Shown piece by piece: positions 1 through 8,592 of a stretch of 64,000 nt of DNA (position 1 is the first letter of the stretch; every line of letters begins with the position of its first letter). Location: the NCBI RefSeq assembly GCF_027587195.1, contig NZ_JAPDDP010000011.1, forward strand, positions 1 through 64,000, given 5' to 3'. The notes under the pieces are model-generated. The model made no database searches. It had not been told where the DNA came from and saw nothing but the letters and a program-made list of their open reading frames with translations. The stretch comes from Solirubrobacter phytolaccae. Lineage in GTDB: Bacteria > Actinomycetota > Thermoleophilia > Solirubrobacterales > Solirubrobacteraceae. Made by a program: the position numbers and the translations under genes.

Positions 1-468
1 CTTCCGAGCGAGCCGCCGGGCGCGGCCGAGGAAGCGCGCTGGGGGCGGCCGAGTGGGCCGCCGTCGGGCGAGCCGGGCGCGCCGCCGGCCGGACCGGGCG
101 AGTCTTCGCCGGACGCGGCCGACGAGGCGCGGTGGGGGCGTCCGAGCGAGTCGTCGGCGCCGCCGAGCGGGCCGGGCGGATCGTCGCCGGCCGGCGGGCT
201 GACCTCCGGCGATCCGCTGTCGGACGAGCCCACGCCGACCGAGGCACTGCCGCCCGCGCCGGACGAGCCCGCGCCGACCGAGCCGTTGCCGCCCGCGCCG
301 GACGAGCCCGCGGCCGACGAGCCACCCGCGTGGGAGTCCCGCTGGGGCGCGTCTTCGCCCTTCGGTGAGTCCCCCTGGGAGGACAAGTCCGGCGACAAGG
401 ACAAGAAGGACAAGGACCGGGCGGACTGGCAGCCGCCCGAAGAGCCGCGCGGGCCGGGCGGGCTGTGA
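1..468 (+). CDS. C-terminal fragment of a Pro/Ala/Glu-rich low-complexity protein
   Basis: An open frame runs from base 1 to a TGA at 466-468; the start lies outside the window. The visible 155 residues are dominated by Pro, Ala, Gly, Ser, Glu and Asp, with the octamer EARWGRPS occurring twice and PPAPDEPA-type repeats, and end in a Lys/Asp-rich stretch (GDKDKKDKDRAD). No globular domain is visible. The segment GGLTSGDPLS (193-222) nearly matches one in the large low-complexity protein at 34998-37583. The next gene starts at a GTG overlapping this stop, so the two are probably co-transcribed. The function of the missing N-terminal part cannot be judged; genes beside DUF4129 clusters in related genomes are often membrane proteins, which is only a hint. 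Confidence 0.7.
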   Translation, partial: LPSEPPGAAEEARWGRPSGPPSGEPGAPPAGPGESSPDAADEARWGRPSESSAPPSGPGGSSPAGGLTSGDPLSDEPTPTEALPPAPDEPAPTEPLPPAPDEPAADEPPAWESRWGASSPFGESPWEDKSGDKDKKDKDRADWQPPEEPRGPGGL

Positions 469-1307
469 CGCGCGCCCGCATCGCGGGCGTCGTGGTCCTC
501 GTCGCGGCCTGCCTGGCGCCGGCCGCCGCGCACGCCACCGAGATCAGCGGCTCGGAGTTCCGGGCGCTGGTGACCGAGGGTGACGTGCGCGAGCTCGAGC
601 AGGTCACGTCGGTCGACGGGCAGCCCGTCGATCTCGCGGCCGCGCTCGACGGCGCCGAGGGCGAGGAGCTCGAGCAGCGACTCGAATCGCTCGCCGCGCT
701 GCCACCCGCCGGCACGTCGTCCGTCGACGACCCGACCGCGCAGGCGCGCGACATCCTCCAGGAGGAGCGCTTCCACGGCGGTGACGCGCCCGGGCCGTTC
801 CGCGGCTTCGTCGACTGGCTCGGCGACCTCGCGCCGCGCGACCTGATCAACCGGATCGACGACTTCCTGCCCGGCGGCCGCGCCGTCGTCTGGATCGCGT
901 TGGGCCTGGTGCTGTTCGTCATCGGCTTCCTGCTCGCGCACTTCTTCCTGACGCGCCGGATCGCGCTCTCGGAGGCCGCCGCCCAGGCGTACGCGCCGGC
1001 TACGGACGATCCCAAGGCGCTCGAGCGGCGCGCCGCCGAAGCCGAGGCCGCCGGCGACTTCGAGGCCGCGCTGCGCCTGCGCTTCCGGGCCGGGCTGCTG
1101 CGCCTGGACCAGCGCGGCGCGATCGCGTTCCGGCCGTCGATCTCCACGCACGAGGTCCGCCACACGCTGCACTCCGACGACTTCGACGAGCTCGCGACCA
1201 CGTTCGACGACGTCGTCTACGGCGGCCGCGAGCCGCACACGGAGGACGTCGCGCAGGCGCGTGAGCGCTGGCCGCAGGTCGTCTCCTCCGCGCGGGAGCA
1301 CGAGTGA
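465..1307 (+). CDS. DUF4129 domain membrane protein
   Basis: The 280-residue product has a signal peptide (about 1-24, ending in AAAHA), an extracytoplasmic segment, one transmembrane helix at about 140-163, then a cytoplasmic C-terminal part with the DUF4129-type pattern (LERRAAEAEAAGDFEAAL, then LRLRFRAGLLRLDQRG). DUF4129 proteins commonly sit with DUF4350, MoxR and DUF58 proteins; their biochemical role is not established, though a role in envelope protein or protease assembly is often suggested. The GTG start overlaps the preceding TGA, and the stop overlaps the next GTG at 1304 by 4 bp, so translation is coupled along the operon. Confidence 0.8.
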   Translation: MTRARIAGVVVLVAACLAPAAAHATEISGSEFRALVTEGDVRELEQVTSVDGQPVDLAAALDGAEGEELEQRLESLAALPPAGTSSVDDPTAQARDILQEERFHGGDAPGPFRGFVDWLGDLAPRDLINRIDDFLPGGRAVVWIALGLVLFVIGFLLAHFFLTRRIALSEAAAQAYAPATDDPKALERRAAEAEAAGDFEAALRLRFRAGLLRLDQRGAIAFRPSISTHEVRHTLHSDDFDELATTFDDVVYGGREPHTEDVAQARERWPQVVSSAREHE

Positions 1308-2181
1308 GCTCCCGGCGCGGCACCATCTTCCTGCTGGTCGGCCTGCTCGCCGGCTTCCTCGTCGTGCTCGTCGTGATCGACCGGCTCTCGCCCGCGCCCG
1401 AGGGCCCGCCGTCGTCCTCGTACGCGACCACGCCGCTCGGCGTCGCCGCGTACGCGGCGCTGCTCGACCGCGCCGGCGTCACCGTCCGCCAGGTCCGCAC
1501 GCCGATCGCCGAGCGCGAGCCCCGCGAAGGCGAGACGCTCGTGATCCTCGACCCGGACGTGATGGAGCCCGAGGAGGCCGAGGCGATCCGCGCCTGGGTC
1601 GAGGGCGGCGGCCGGCTCGTGCTCGGCGCGAGCAGCGAGGTGGCCTGGATCGAGCAGCTGCTGGACGAGCCGCCGCGGTGGACGAGCGCCGCCAGCGACG
1701 AGCACGAGCCGCTCGTCCCGCTCCCGGGCGTGCGCACCGTCGTCAGCCTCGACGGCACGGGGTTCGAGGAGCTCGGCGCCGCGCTGCCGATGCTCGGCCC
1801 GGCCGGGTCACCGCTGGCGGCGTCCGCGACGCTCGGCGCCGGCCAGGTGGTCCTGCTCGCCGACACCTCGCCGCTCACGAACCGCGGCCTCGCCCGCGCC
1901 GACAACGCCGCCTTCTCCCTCGCGCTCACCGGTGACGCGCCCGTCGCGTTCCTGGAGACCGTGCACGGCTACGGTGTCTCGCGCGGCTTCGGCGGGTTGC
2001 CGAGCTCGATCAAGTGGGCGCTGCTCGGCCTCGCGCTCACGTCGCTCGTCGCCCTGTGGGCGGCCGGCAAGCGCTTCGGCGAGCCCGAGGACGAGGATTC
2101 CGAGCCACCGCCGCCGCGCGTGGAGTACGTCGACGCCCTCGCGGGCTCCCTTGCCCGCGCCAAGCCCGAGAAGGAGCACAC

Positions 2182-2185
<4 letters not shown>
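1304..2185 (+). CDS. DUF4350 domain-containing membrane protein
   Basis: The 293-residue protein has an N-terminal transmembrane helix (about 5-28), a soluble extracytoplasmic region with Rossmann-like segments (LVILDPDVMEPEEAEAIRAW, then GGRLVLGA) typical of DUF4350, and a second transmembrane helix near 237-256 followed by an acidic cytoplasmic tail. DUF4350 is the usual partner of the MoxR ATPase/DUF58 pair. The GTG start lies in a GTGA overlap with the DUF4129 gene, and the stop overlaps the GTG of the MoxR gene the same way. Its exact biochemical role is unknown; location and neighbours suggest the membrane platform on which the MoxR ATPase acts. Confidence 0.78.
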
Positions 2186-3107
<922 letters not shown>

Positions 3108-3111
<4 letters not shown>

Positions 3112-4352
3112 GCCCAGCTCCGCGCGCGGTCGCGATCCTCGCGGCGCTGGCTCTGAGCGCCCTGCTGATCCCGATCGGCATCGTCGCCCTGCTCGCGCTG
3201 GCCCTCGTCGGTGCCGTGGCCGTCGACGCGCGTGCGGCACGCCGCGCCCCGCAGGTCCAGCGGCGCGCGCCCGAGGTCCTCAGCCGCGGCGTCCCCGCGC
3301 CGCTGAAGGTCACGGCCACCGCGCCGGCGGGCGGCTCGGTGCGCGTGCGGCAAGGCGCCCCTGCGAGCGTTGAGGTCACCCCGCGGGAGGGGGAGAGCCT
3401 CGACGCCACCGTCGTCGCCAGGCGGCGGGGGCGCCACGTCCTGCCCGCCGTCGCCACCCGCGCGACCGGCCCGCTCAAGCTCGCCCGCTGGGACCACAAG
3501 GCCTCCGAGCCCACCACGCTGCGCGTCTTCCCCGACCTGCACACCGCGCGCCGGCTCGCGCTCGCCGTCGCCCGCGGCCGCTTCCGCGACCAGGGCGCCA
3601 CCGCGCGCGGCCCGCTCGGGCTCGGCACCGAGTTCGAGCTGATCCGCGACTACGAGCCCGACGACGACATCCGCCAGGTCAACTGGCGCGCGACGGCACG
3701 GCTGGGCCGGCCGATGAGCAACCACTACCGGCTCGAGCAGGACCGCGACCTGATCCTCCTGATCGACGCCGGGCGCCTCTCCACGGCACCGCTGGCCGAC
3801 GCGACGATCCTCGACGCCGAGCTCGACGCCGCCGTGGCGCTGGCGTTCGTCGCGGACGAGCTGGGCGACCGCACGGGCACGGTCGCGTTCGACGACGAGG
3901 TGCGCGTGGTGCTGCCGCCGCAGCGCAAGGGGGGCCAGGCCGTCGTGCGGGCGCTCTACGACCTCGAGGCCAGCCCGGTGGACTCCGACTTCGAGCTGGC
4001 GTTCAGACGCGCAGAGGGCTCCAAGCGCGCGCTGGTCGTCGTCCTCTGCGATCTGCTGGAGGAGGCCGCGACCCGGCCGCTCGTAAGAGCCGTCCCCGTG
4101 CTCACCCGCAGGCACGCCGTCGTGGTCGCCAGCCCGTCGGACCCGGCGCTGGAGGCGATCGCCCGCGCGGCGCCGACCGACCGCCTCAGCCACGCCCGCG
4201 CGACCGTCGCCAACGACGTGCTCGCCGCGCGGGCCCGCGCCGCCGCTCAGGTGCGCGCGGCCGGCGCGCGCGTCATCGAAGCGCCACCGGAGAAGCTGCC
4301 GGCGACCCTCGTCGCGCAGTACCTGCGCGCGAAGTCCCGCGCGATCCTCTGA
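3108..4352 (+). CDS. DUF58 domain-containing protein
   Basis: The 414-residue protein starts at a TTG inside a TTGA overlap with the MoxR gene. Residues 8-38 form two closely spaced hydrophobic segments, and the DUF58 signature DYEPDDDIRQVNWRATARLG lies at 181-200, followed by a VWA-like domain (RDLILLIDAGR). DUF58 proteins are the standard MoxR partner; a link to envelope or export functions is inferred from genomic association. The last 80 bp overlap the 3' end of the convergent SpoIIM gene, so the C-terminal coding sequences of the two genes occupy the same DNA on opposite strands. Confidence 0.88.
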
Positions 4353-5280
4353 CGTAGACGAGCGTCCAGAACAGCGCGGCCAAGGCAAACCCCAGCCCCG
4401 CCTGGAACCACACCGGCAGCTCGGGCCCGGTCGCAAAGCCTTCCAACACGCCACACAGGACGAGCCACGGCACCGTCCCCACGGCCATCTCCACGGCCGG
4501 CAGCGCCTCGCGCCGCAAAGACGTCACCCGCCGCAGCGTGCCCGGCCGGATCAGCGACCAGCCCATCCGCAGCCCGGCGATCCCGCCGACGATGATGCAT
4601 GAGAACTCCAGCGGCCCGTGCGAGGAGACCAGGCGCAGGAACGCGGTGCCGTTCCCGGCGCCGATCGCCAGCCCCGCGATCACGCCCAGGATGAGCCCGT
4701 TGAAGACGAGCGCCCAGACCGTGAAGGCGCCGAACGCGATCCCGCCCGCGAACGCGATCAACGTGACCTGGATGTTGTTGAACATCACGGCGGCCGAGAA
4801 CGCGCTCGCCTCGGCGGCGTCGTAGTCGCGGCCCTCGACCGGCGGGTCCGCCGCGCCCTGGAACTCGGCCGGCATCAGGCCTGCCGCGGTCGGCGCGTCC
4901 AGCAGCCCCCAGACCGCGCCGAGCAGCCCCGGCCCGAGCAGCAGCGCCCACGCCGCGAAGATCAGCCACGGCCGCTCCGCGAGCCGCCGCCAGTAGCCGC
5001 GCGACACGAACTGCCACAGCGACTGGCGCGTGCCCGAACGGCCGTAGACGGCGGCGCGGCCCCGCAGCACGAGCGGCTCCAGCCGCGTCAGCAGCGGGTC
5101 GCCGGGGAAGCGCCGGCGCGCGAACGCGAGGTCCGCGGCGGCCGCGCGGTAGAGCTCGCCGAGCCGCCGCACACCGGCCGCGCCGAGCCGCTCCGGCTTG
5201 TTGCCGGCCTTGCGCACGAGGGCGTCGAGCTCGCCCCAACTCGACGACCGCTCCGCTTCGAAGCGCTCAGGGCTCATCAT
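4273..5280 (-). CDS. SpoIIM / DUF95 family membrane protein
   Basis: The 335-residue protein has a soluble N-terminal part (ERFEAERSSSWGELDALVRK, typical of the actinobacterial DUF95 family) and five or six transmembrane segments from about residue 110 on (RPWLIFAAWALLLGPGLLGA; IQVTLIAFAGGIAFGAFTVW; SHGPLEFSCIIVGGIAGLRM). In sporulating bacilli SpoIIM is part of the engulfment complex; in non-sporulating actinobacteria the homologue pairs with RDD proteins and its role is unknown. The ATG ATG pair at 5275-5280 offers two possible starts. The first starts 6 bp from the start of the divergent RDD gene, and the Arg-rich tail overlaps the DUF58 gene by 80 bp. Confidence 0.85.
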   Translation of the reverse strand: MMSPERFEAERSSSWGELDALVRKAGNKPERLGAAGVRRLGELYRAAAADLAFARRRFPGDPLLTRLEPLVLRGRAAVYGRSGTRQSLWQFVSRGYWRRLAERPWLIFAAWALLLGPGLLGAVWGLLDAPTAAGLMPAEFQGAADPPVEGRDYDAAEASAFSAAVMFNNIQVTLIAFAGGIAFGAFTVWALVFNGLILGVIAGLAIGAGNGTAFLRLVSSHGPLEFSCIIVGGIAGLRMGWSLIRPGTLRRVTSLRREALPAVEMAVGTVPWLVLCGVLEGFATGPELPVWFQAGLGFALAALFWTLVYVRGSRGTSRAGTARRGSPAASPVALR

Positions 5281-5286
5281 GTGGCC

Positions 5287-6045
5287 ATGGAGTATGAGGA
5301 TCGGCGGACCATCGCCACCCCGGAAGGAGTCCAACTCGCGCTTCCGCTCGCCAACATCGGCACGCGTTTCCTGTCGACGCTGGTCGACCTGCTGATCGGT
5401 GGCGTCGCCGCGCTGATCGTGATCCTGTTCGCGCTCGCCGTCGGCGGCGACGTCGCCGCGTCGATCGCCGCGGCCGCCTCGTTCCTCGTGTTCTACGTCG
5501 GCTACCACGTCGTCTTCGAAGTGGTGGGCGGCGGCCGCACGATCGGGCGCCGCGCGGCGGGGCTGCGCGTCGTGATGGACAGCGGCGCGCCCGTCGGCCT
5601 GCGCGCGAGCCTCATCCGCAACATCCTGCGGATCCTCGAGGGCGCGGCGCTGAGCTACGTGCCGGCGATCATCTCGATCCTCGCCACCAAGAACAACCAG
5701 CGGCTGGGGGACCTCGCGGCCGGCACGCTCGTCGTCCGCGACGTCAAGGCGCCGGTCTACGAGGCGCCGCGCGTGCAGGTCCCGCCCGCCCAGTTCCAGA
5801 GCTGGGACGTCGCCGGGGTCGGGGAGACGGAGCTGATGGCCGTGCGCACGTTCCTGGATCGGCGGCACTCGTTCGCCCCCGGACCGCGCGCCGCGCTCGC
5901 CGCCGAGCTGGCGACCAAGCTGCGCCCGATGGTGCCCGGCGTGCGCCCCGGGCTGCACGACGAGCAGTTCCTCGAGTACCTCGCGGCCGCAAAATCCGGT
6001 GCAACAGCACCACCGGTCGGTGGGTCCATGCCGCCCTACAGTTGA
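5287..6045 (+). CDS. RDD family membrane protein
   Basis: The 252-residue protein begins MEYEDRRTIATPEGVQLALPL and carries an RDD domain: the TRFLSTLVDLLIGG helix with the conserved Arg and Asp, a second and a third helix (ASFLVFYVGYHVVFEVVGGG), then TIGRRAAGLRVV and NNQRLGDLAAGTLVV. A soluble C-terminal tail of about 100 residues follows. RDD proteins are small integral membrane proteins, some implicated in ion transport; here the partner is SpoIIM, a common actinobacterial pairing. Longer in-frame extensions upstream would run through the SpoIIM gene and are rejected. The stop codon overlaps the -35 element of the ROK promoter. Confidence 0.87.
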   Translation: MEYEDRRTIATPEGVQLALPLANIGTRFLSTLVDLLIGGVAALIVILFALAVGGDVAASIAAAASFLVFYVGYHVVFEVVGGGRTIGRRAAGLRVVMDSGAPVGLRASLIRNILRILEGAALSYVPAIISILATKNNQRLGDLAAGTLVVRDVKAPVYEAPRVQVPPAQFQSWDVAGVGETELMAVRTFLDRRHSFAPGPRAALAAELATKLRPMVPGVRPGLHDEQFLEYLAAAKSGATAPPVGGSMPPYS

Positions 6046-6070
6046 TCCACGGTCCAGGCTCCGCTCTAAT
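6042..6070 (+). promoter_or_regulatory. Sigma70-type promoter of the first ROK gene
   Basis: TTGATC at 6042-6047, a 17-bp spacer and TCTAAT at 6065-6070 form one of the best promoter matches in the window. A start site near 6077 would leave a leader of only about 6 nt. The arms GGTCC (6051-6055) and GGACC (6072-6076) flank the -10 box and could be an autoregulatory operator, but they are short. Confidence 0.6.
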
Positions 6071-6082
6071 GGGACCGCTTAC

Positions 6083-7288
6083 ATGCCCCCTGGTCGCGCC
6101 GGTTCTCTCGAATCCCTTCGCCGTCTCAATCGCCTGCGCGTCATTCGCGCGCTGCGCGACGAGGGTCAGATCTCGCGTGCCGAGATCGCCCGCCGCACCG
6201 GCCTGAGCCGCTCCACGGTCTCCAGCCTGGTCGCGGACCTGCAGTCGGACGGGCTCGTCGTCGAGCGTCCGGAGCCCGGCCTCGCGCACGGCTCCTCCGG
6301 CGGCCGCCCGCCGATCCTGCTCAGCTTCGACGCGAGCGCCGGCGCCGCGGTCGGCGTGGACTTCGGCCACAGCCACCTGCGAGTAGCCGTCTCCGACCTC
6401 GCGAGCACCATCCTCGCCGAGCGCACGCGCCCGCTGGACACCGACCACGACGCGTTCGAGGGCCTCGAGATGGCCGCCGAGCTCGTGGTCGAGACGCTCG
6501 CCGACGCGGGGGTCGCGAAGGAGCTCGTGATCGGCGCGGGCATGGGCCTGCCCGGCCCGGTCGACCAGGGCGACGGCACCGTGCACTCGTCCGCGATCCT
6601 GCCCGGCTGGATCGGCATGACGGTCGCCGAGGAGCTGCAGAAGCGGCTCGAGATCCCGGTGATGGTCGACAACGACGCCAACCTCGGCGCGCTCGCCGAG
6701 GCCGCTTTCGGGGCCGGCCGCGACGCCACGGACCTCGTCTACCTGAAGGTCTCCAGCGGCATCGGCGCCGGCCTCATCCTCAACGGCCGCCTGTACCGCG
6801 GCAGCGCCGGCCTGGCGGGTGAGCTGGGCCACGTGCTCGTGCACCCGGAGGGCATCGTCTGCCGCTGCGGCAACCGCGGCTGCCTGGAGACCGTCGCCGC
6901 GACCGGCGCGCTCGTGGACCTGCTGCGCCGCTCGCACGGCGACGACATCACGATCGAGCGCATCCTCGAGGCCGCCCGCGAAGGCGACGCCGGCTGCGTC
7001 CGCGTCATCCACGATGCGGGCCGCGCGCTCGGCACGGTCGCCGCGACGCTCCTGAACGTCCTGAACCCCGAGATGCTGATCGTCGGCGGCCACCTGGCCG
7101 CGGCGGGCGACCTGCTGCTGGACGGCATGCGCGAGTCGATCGGGCGCGCCGCGCTCCCGGAGACCTCGCGCGGCGCCCAGGTCGTAGCGGGCGTGCTCGG
7201 GGAGCGCGCCCACGTGCTCGGCGCGCTCGCGCTGGTGGTCTCCGAAGCCGACCGCGTGCTGCCCACGCGGCTCGCTCTCGCCGGATAA
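6083..7288 (+). CDS. ROK-family transcriptional regulator (first of two)
   Basis: The 401-residue protein has an N-terminal winged helix-turn-helix (about 12-65, ISRAEIARRTGLSRSTVSSL) and a ROK domain: VGVDFGHSHLRVAVSD (phosphate-binding region), DNDANLGALAEA (catalytic-like Asp region) and the zinc-binding CRCGNRGC at 260-267. ROK repressors such as NagC and XylR sense sugars or phosphosugars and control uptake operons. The start at 6083 follows a good promoter; the extension back to 5999 would overlap the RDD gene. A second ROK gene and a sugar ABC transporter follow on the same strand, so this protein probably regulates that locus. Confidence 0.9.
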   Translation: MPPGRAGSLESLRRLNRLRVIRALRDEGQISRAEIARRTGLSRSTVSSLVADLQSDGLVVERPEPGLAHGSSGGRPPILLSFDASAGAAVGVDFGHSHLRVAVSDLASTILAERTRPLDTDHDAFEGLEMAAELVVETLADAGVAKELVIGAGMGLPGPVDQGDGTVHSSAILPGWIGMTVAEELQKRLEIPVMVDNDANLGALAEAAFGAGRDATDLVYLKVSSGIGAGLILNGRLYRGSAGLAGELGHVLVHPEGIVCRCGNRGCLETVAATGALVDLLRRSHGDDITIERILEAAREGDAGCVRVIHDAGRALGTVAATLLNVLNPEMLIVGGHLAAAGDLLLDGMRESIGRAALPETSRGAQVVAGVLGERAHVLGALALVVSEADRVLPTRLALAG

Positions 7289-7306
7289 CAACAGCTCCGA
7301 ACTAAT

Positions 7307-7321
7307 CGACCGTTGCGGTCG
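7307..7321. repeat. Perfect hairpin between the two ROK genes
   Basis: CGACCG and CGGTCG (7307-7312 and 7316-7321) are exact inverted repeats separated by TTG. The element lies 18 bp after the first ROK gene and 31 bp before the second. It has no T-run, so an operator or processing site is as likely as a terminator. Confidence 0.4.
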
Positions 7322-7351
7322 CGATAGTTTCGCCGTACCGTTCCGAAGCCG

Positions 7352-8509
7352 ATGGAAAGGACCTCCAAGCGCGACGCACGTGCGCGCGTCGTCGGGGTCC
7401 TGGCTGAGGCCGGGGCCGTGTCGCGCGCCGATCTCGCGCGCCGCGCGGCGCTCGCGCCGTCCACCGTGTCGGCGGTGGTGAGCGACCTGCAGGCCGCGGG
7501 GCTCGTCGTCGAGCCCGCCGACCCCGTGCACCCGCCGGAGCGCCAGACGGTGGGCCGCCCACCGGTGCTGATCGCGCTGCACCGCAAGGCCGGCGTCGTC
7601 GCCGGGATCGACTTCGGCAAGCGCCACCTGCGGATGGCGATCTCGGATCTCAGCCACCAGCTGCTCGCCGAGCGCCACCGCGCGCTGGCCGACGACGTGC
7701 CCGCCCGCGAGGCGATCGCGCTGGCCAAGGCGATGTTCCGCGACGCGCTCGAGGAGGCCCAGGTGCACTCGGGCGAGCTGCTCGGGATCGGCATGGGGCT
7801 GCCCGGCCCGGTGCACCGTCCCTCGGGCCAGCTTGGGAACTCGACGATCCTGCCGGGCTGGGTCGGCATCAATGCCGCCGAGGCGGTCGCGGAGGCGCTC
7901 GGGCATCCGGTCGAGGTCGAGAACGACGCCAACCTGGGCGCGCTCGGCGAGTGGATGTGGGGCTCGGGCCGCGGCGTCGACCACATGGCCTACGTGAAGG
8001 CCGCGACCGGCATCGGCGCGGGCTTCATCGTCGCGGGGCAGCCGTACGTGGGCGCGGGCGGGACGGCGGGGGAGCTCGGCCACACGGTCGTCGACCCCGG
8101 CGGGCCGATCTGCCGCTGCGGCAACCGCGGCTGCCTGGAGACGCTGGCGGGCGCCCCGGCGGTGCTCGGCTCGTTAAGAGATGTTCACGGCGACGACCTG
8201 ACGCTGCCCGAGGCGGTCGAGCTCGCGCTGCGTGGCGACGCGGGCTGCGCGCGGGCGATCGCGGACGCCGGCACGGCGATCGGCACGGCCGTCGCGACGC
8301 TCTGCAACCTCTTCAACCCGCGCCGCGTCGTGGTCGGCGGTGATCTGGGCCACGCCGGCGAGCTGCTGCTCGAGCCGCTGCGGGATTCCCTGCGCCGCGG
8401 AGCGATCCGCTCGGCGGCCGACGACGTCCAGGTTTTGGAGGGGGAATTGGGCGAGCGGGCCGAGGTGTTGGGCGCCGTCGCGCTCGTTCTGGGTCGCGTC
8501 GTGGCTTGA
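7352..8509 (+). CDS. ROK-family transcriptional regulator (second of two)
   Basis: The 385-residue protein has the same architecture as its upstream neighbour: wHTH at about 8-55 (VSRADLARRAALAPSTVSAV), VAGIDFGKRHLRMAISD, ENDANLGALGEW and the zinc motif CRCGNRGC at 254-261. The pair looks like an old tandem duplication: motif order is the same but side chains are clearly diverged. Its TGA (8507-8509) lies inside the -35 box of the promoter of the ABC transporter genes, which makes it the obvious candidate regulator of that operon. The ligand is unknown; a pentose or hexose is plausible from the transporter type. Confidence 0.9.
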   Translation: MERTSKRDARARVVGVLAEAGAVSRADLARRAALAPSTVSAVVSDLQAAGLVVEPADPVHPPERQTVGRPPVLIALHRKAGVVAGIDFGKRHLRMAISDLSHQLLAERHRALADDVPAREAIALAKAMFRDALEEAQVHSGELLGIGMGLPGPVHRPSGQLGNSTILPGWVGINAAEAVAEALGHPVEVENDANLGALGEWMWGSGRGVDHMAYVKAATGIGAGFIVAGQPYVGAGGTAGELGHTVVDPGGPICRCGNRGCLETLAGAPAVLGSLRDVHGDDLTLPEAVELALRGDAGCARAIADAGTAIGTAVATLCNLFNPRRVVVGGDLGHAGELLLEPLRDSLRRGAIRSAADDVQVLEGELGERAEVLGAVALVLGRVVA

Positions 8510-8535
8510 CACCTCTACATTTGGCGGGGAATACT
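8506..8535 (+). promoter_or_regulatory. Promoter of the sugar ABC transporter operon
   Basis: A perfect TTGACA at 8506-8511 is followed after 18 bp by AATACT at 8530-8535. The predicted start site is near 8542, giving a leader of about 50 nt with a strong purine-rich ribosome binding site (GGAGAAGGGGAG, 8573-8584). It is one of the few genes here with a clear leadered, near-consensus promoter, consistent with tight regulation. Confidence 0.7.
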
Positions 8536-8542
8536 TCGAATT

Positions 8543-8564
8543 CGCAGATAGTCGCCAGTCTGCG
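8543..8564. promoter_or_regulatory. Putative ROK operator downstream of the -10 box
   Basis: CGCAGA (8543-8548) and TCTGCG (8559-8564) are exact 6-bp inverted repeats with a 10-bp spacer, one helical turn half-site to half-site, at about +1 to +22. Position and geometry suit a repressor operator for one of the two adjacent ROK proteins. A leader hairpin is the alternative. Confidence 0.5.
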
Positions 8565-8592
8565 GTTCCGTCTGGAGAAGGGGAGAACCCAT

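Noticed and set aside
7323-7341. Promoter for the second ROK gene (GATAGT or TACCGT boxes)
   Set aside because: No acceptable -35 at 16-18 bp; too weak to list as a feature.
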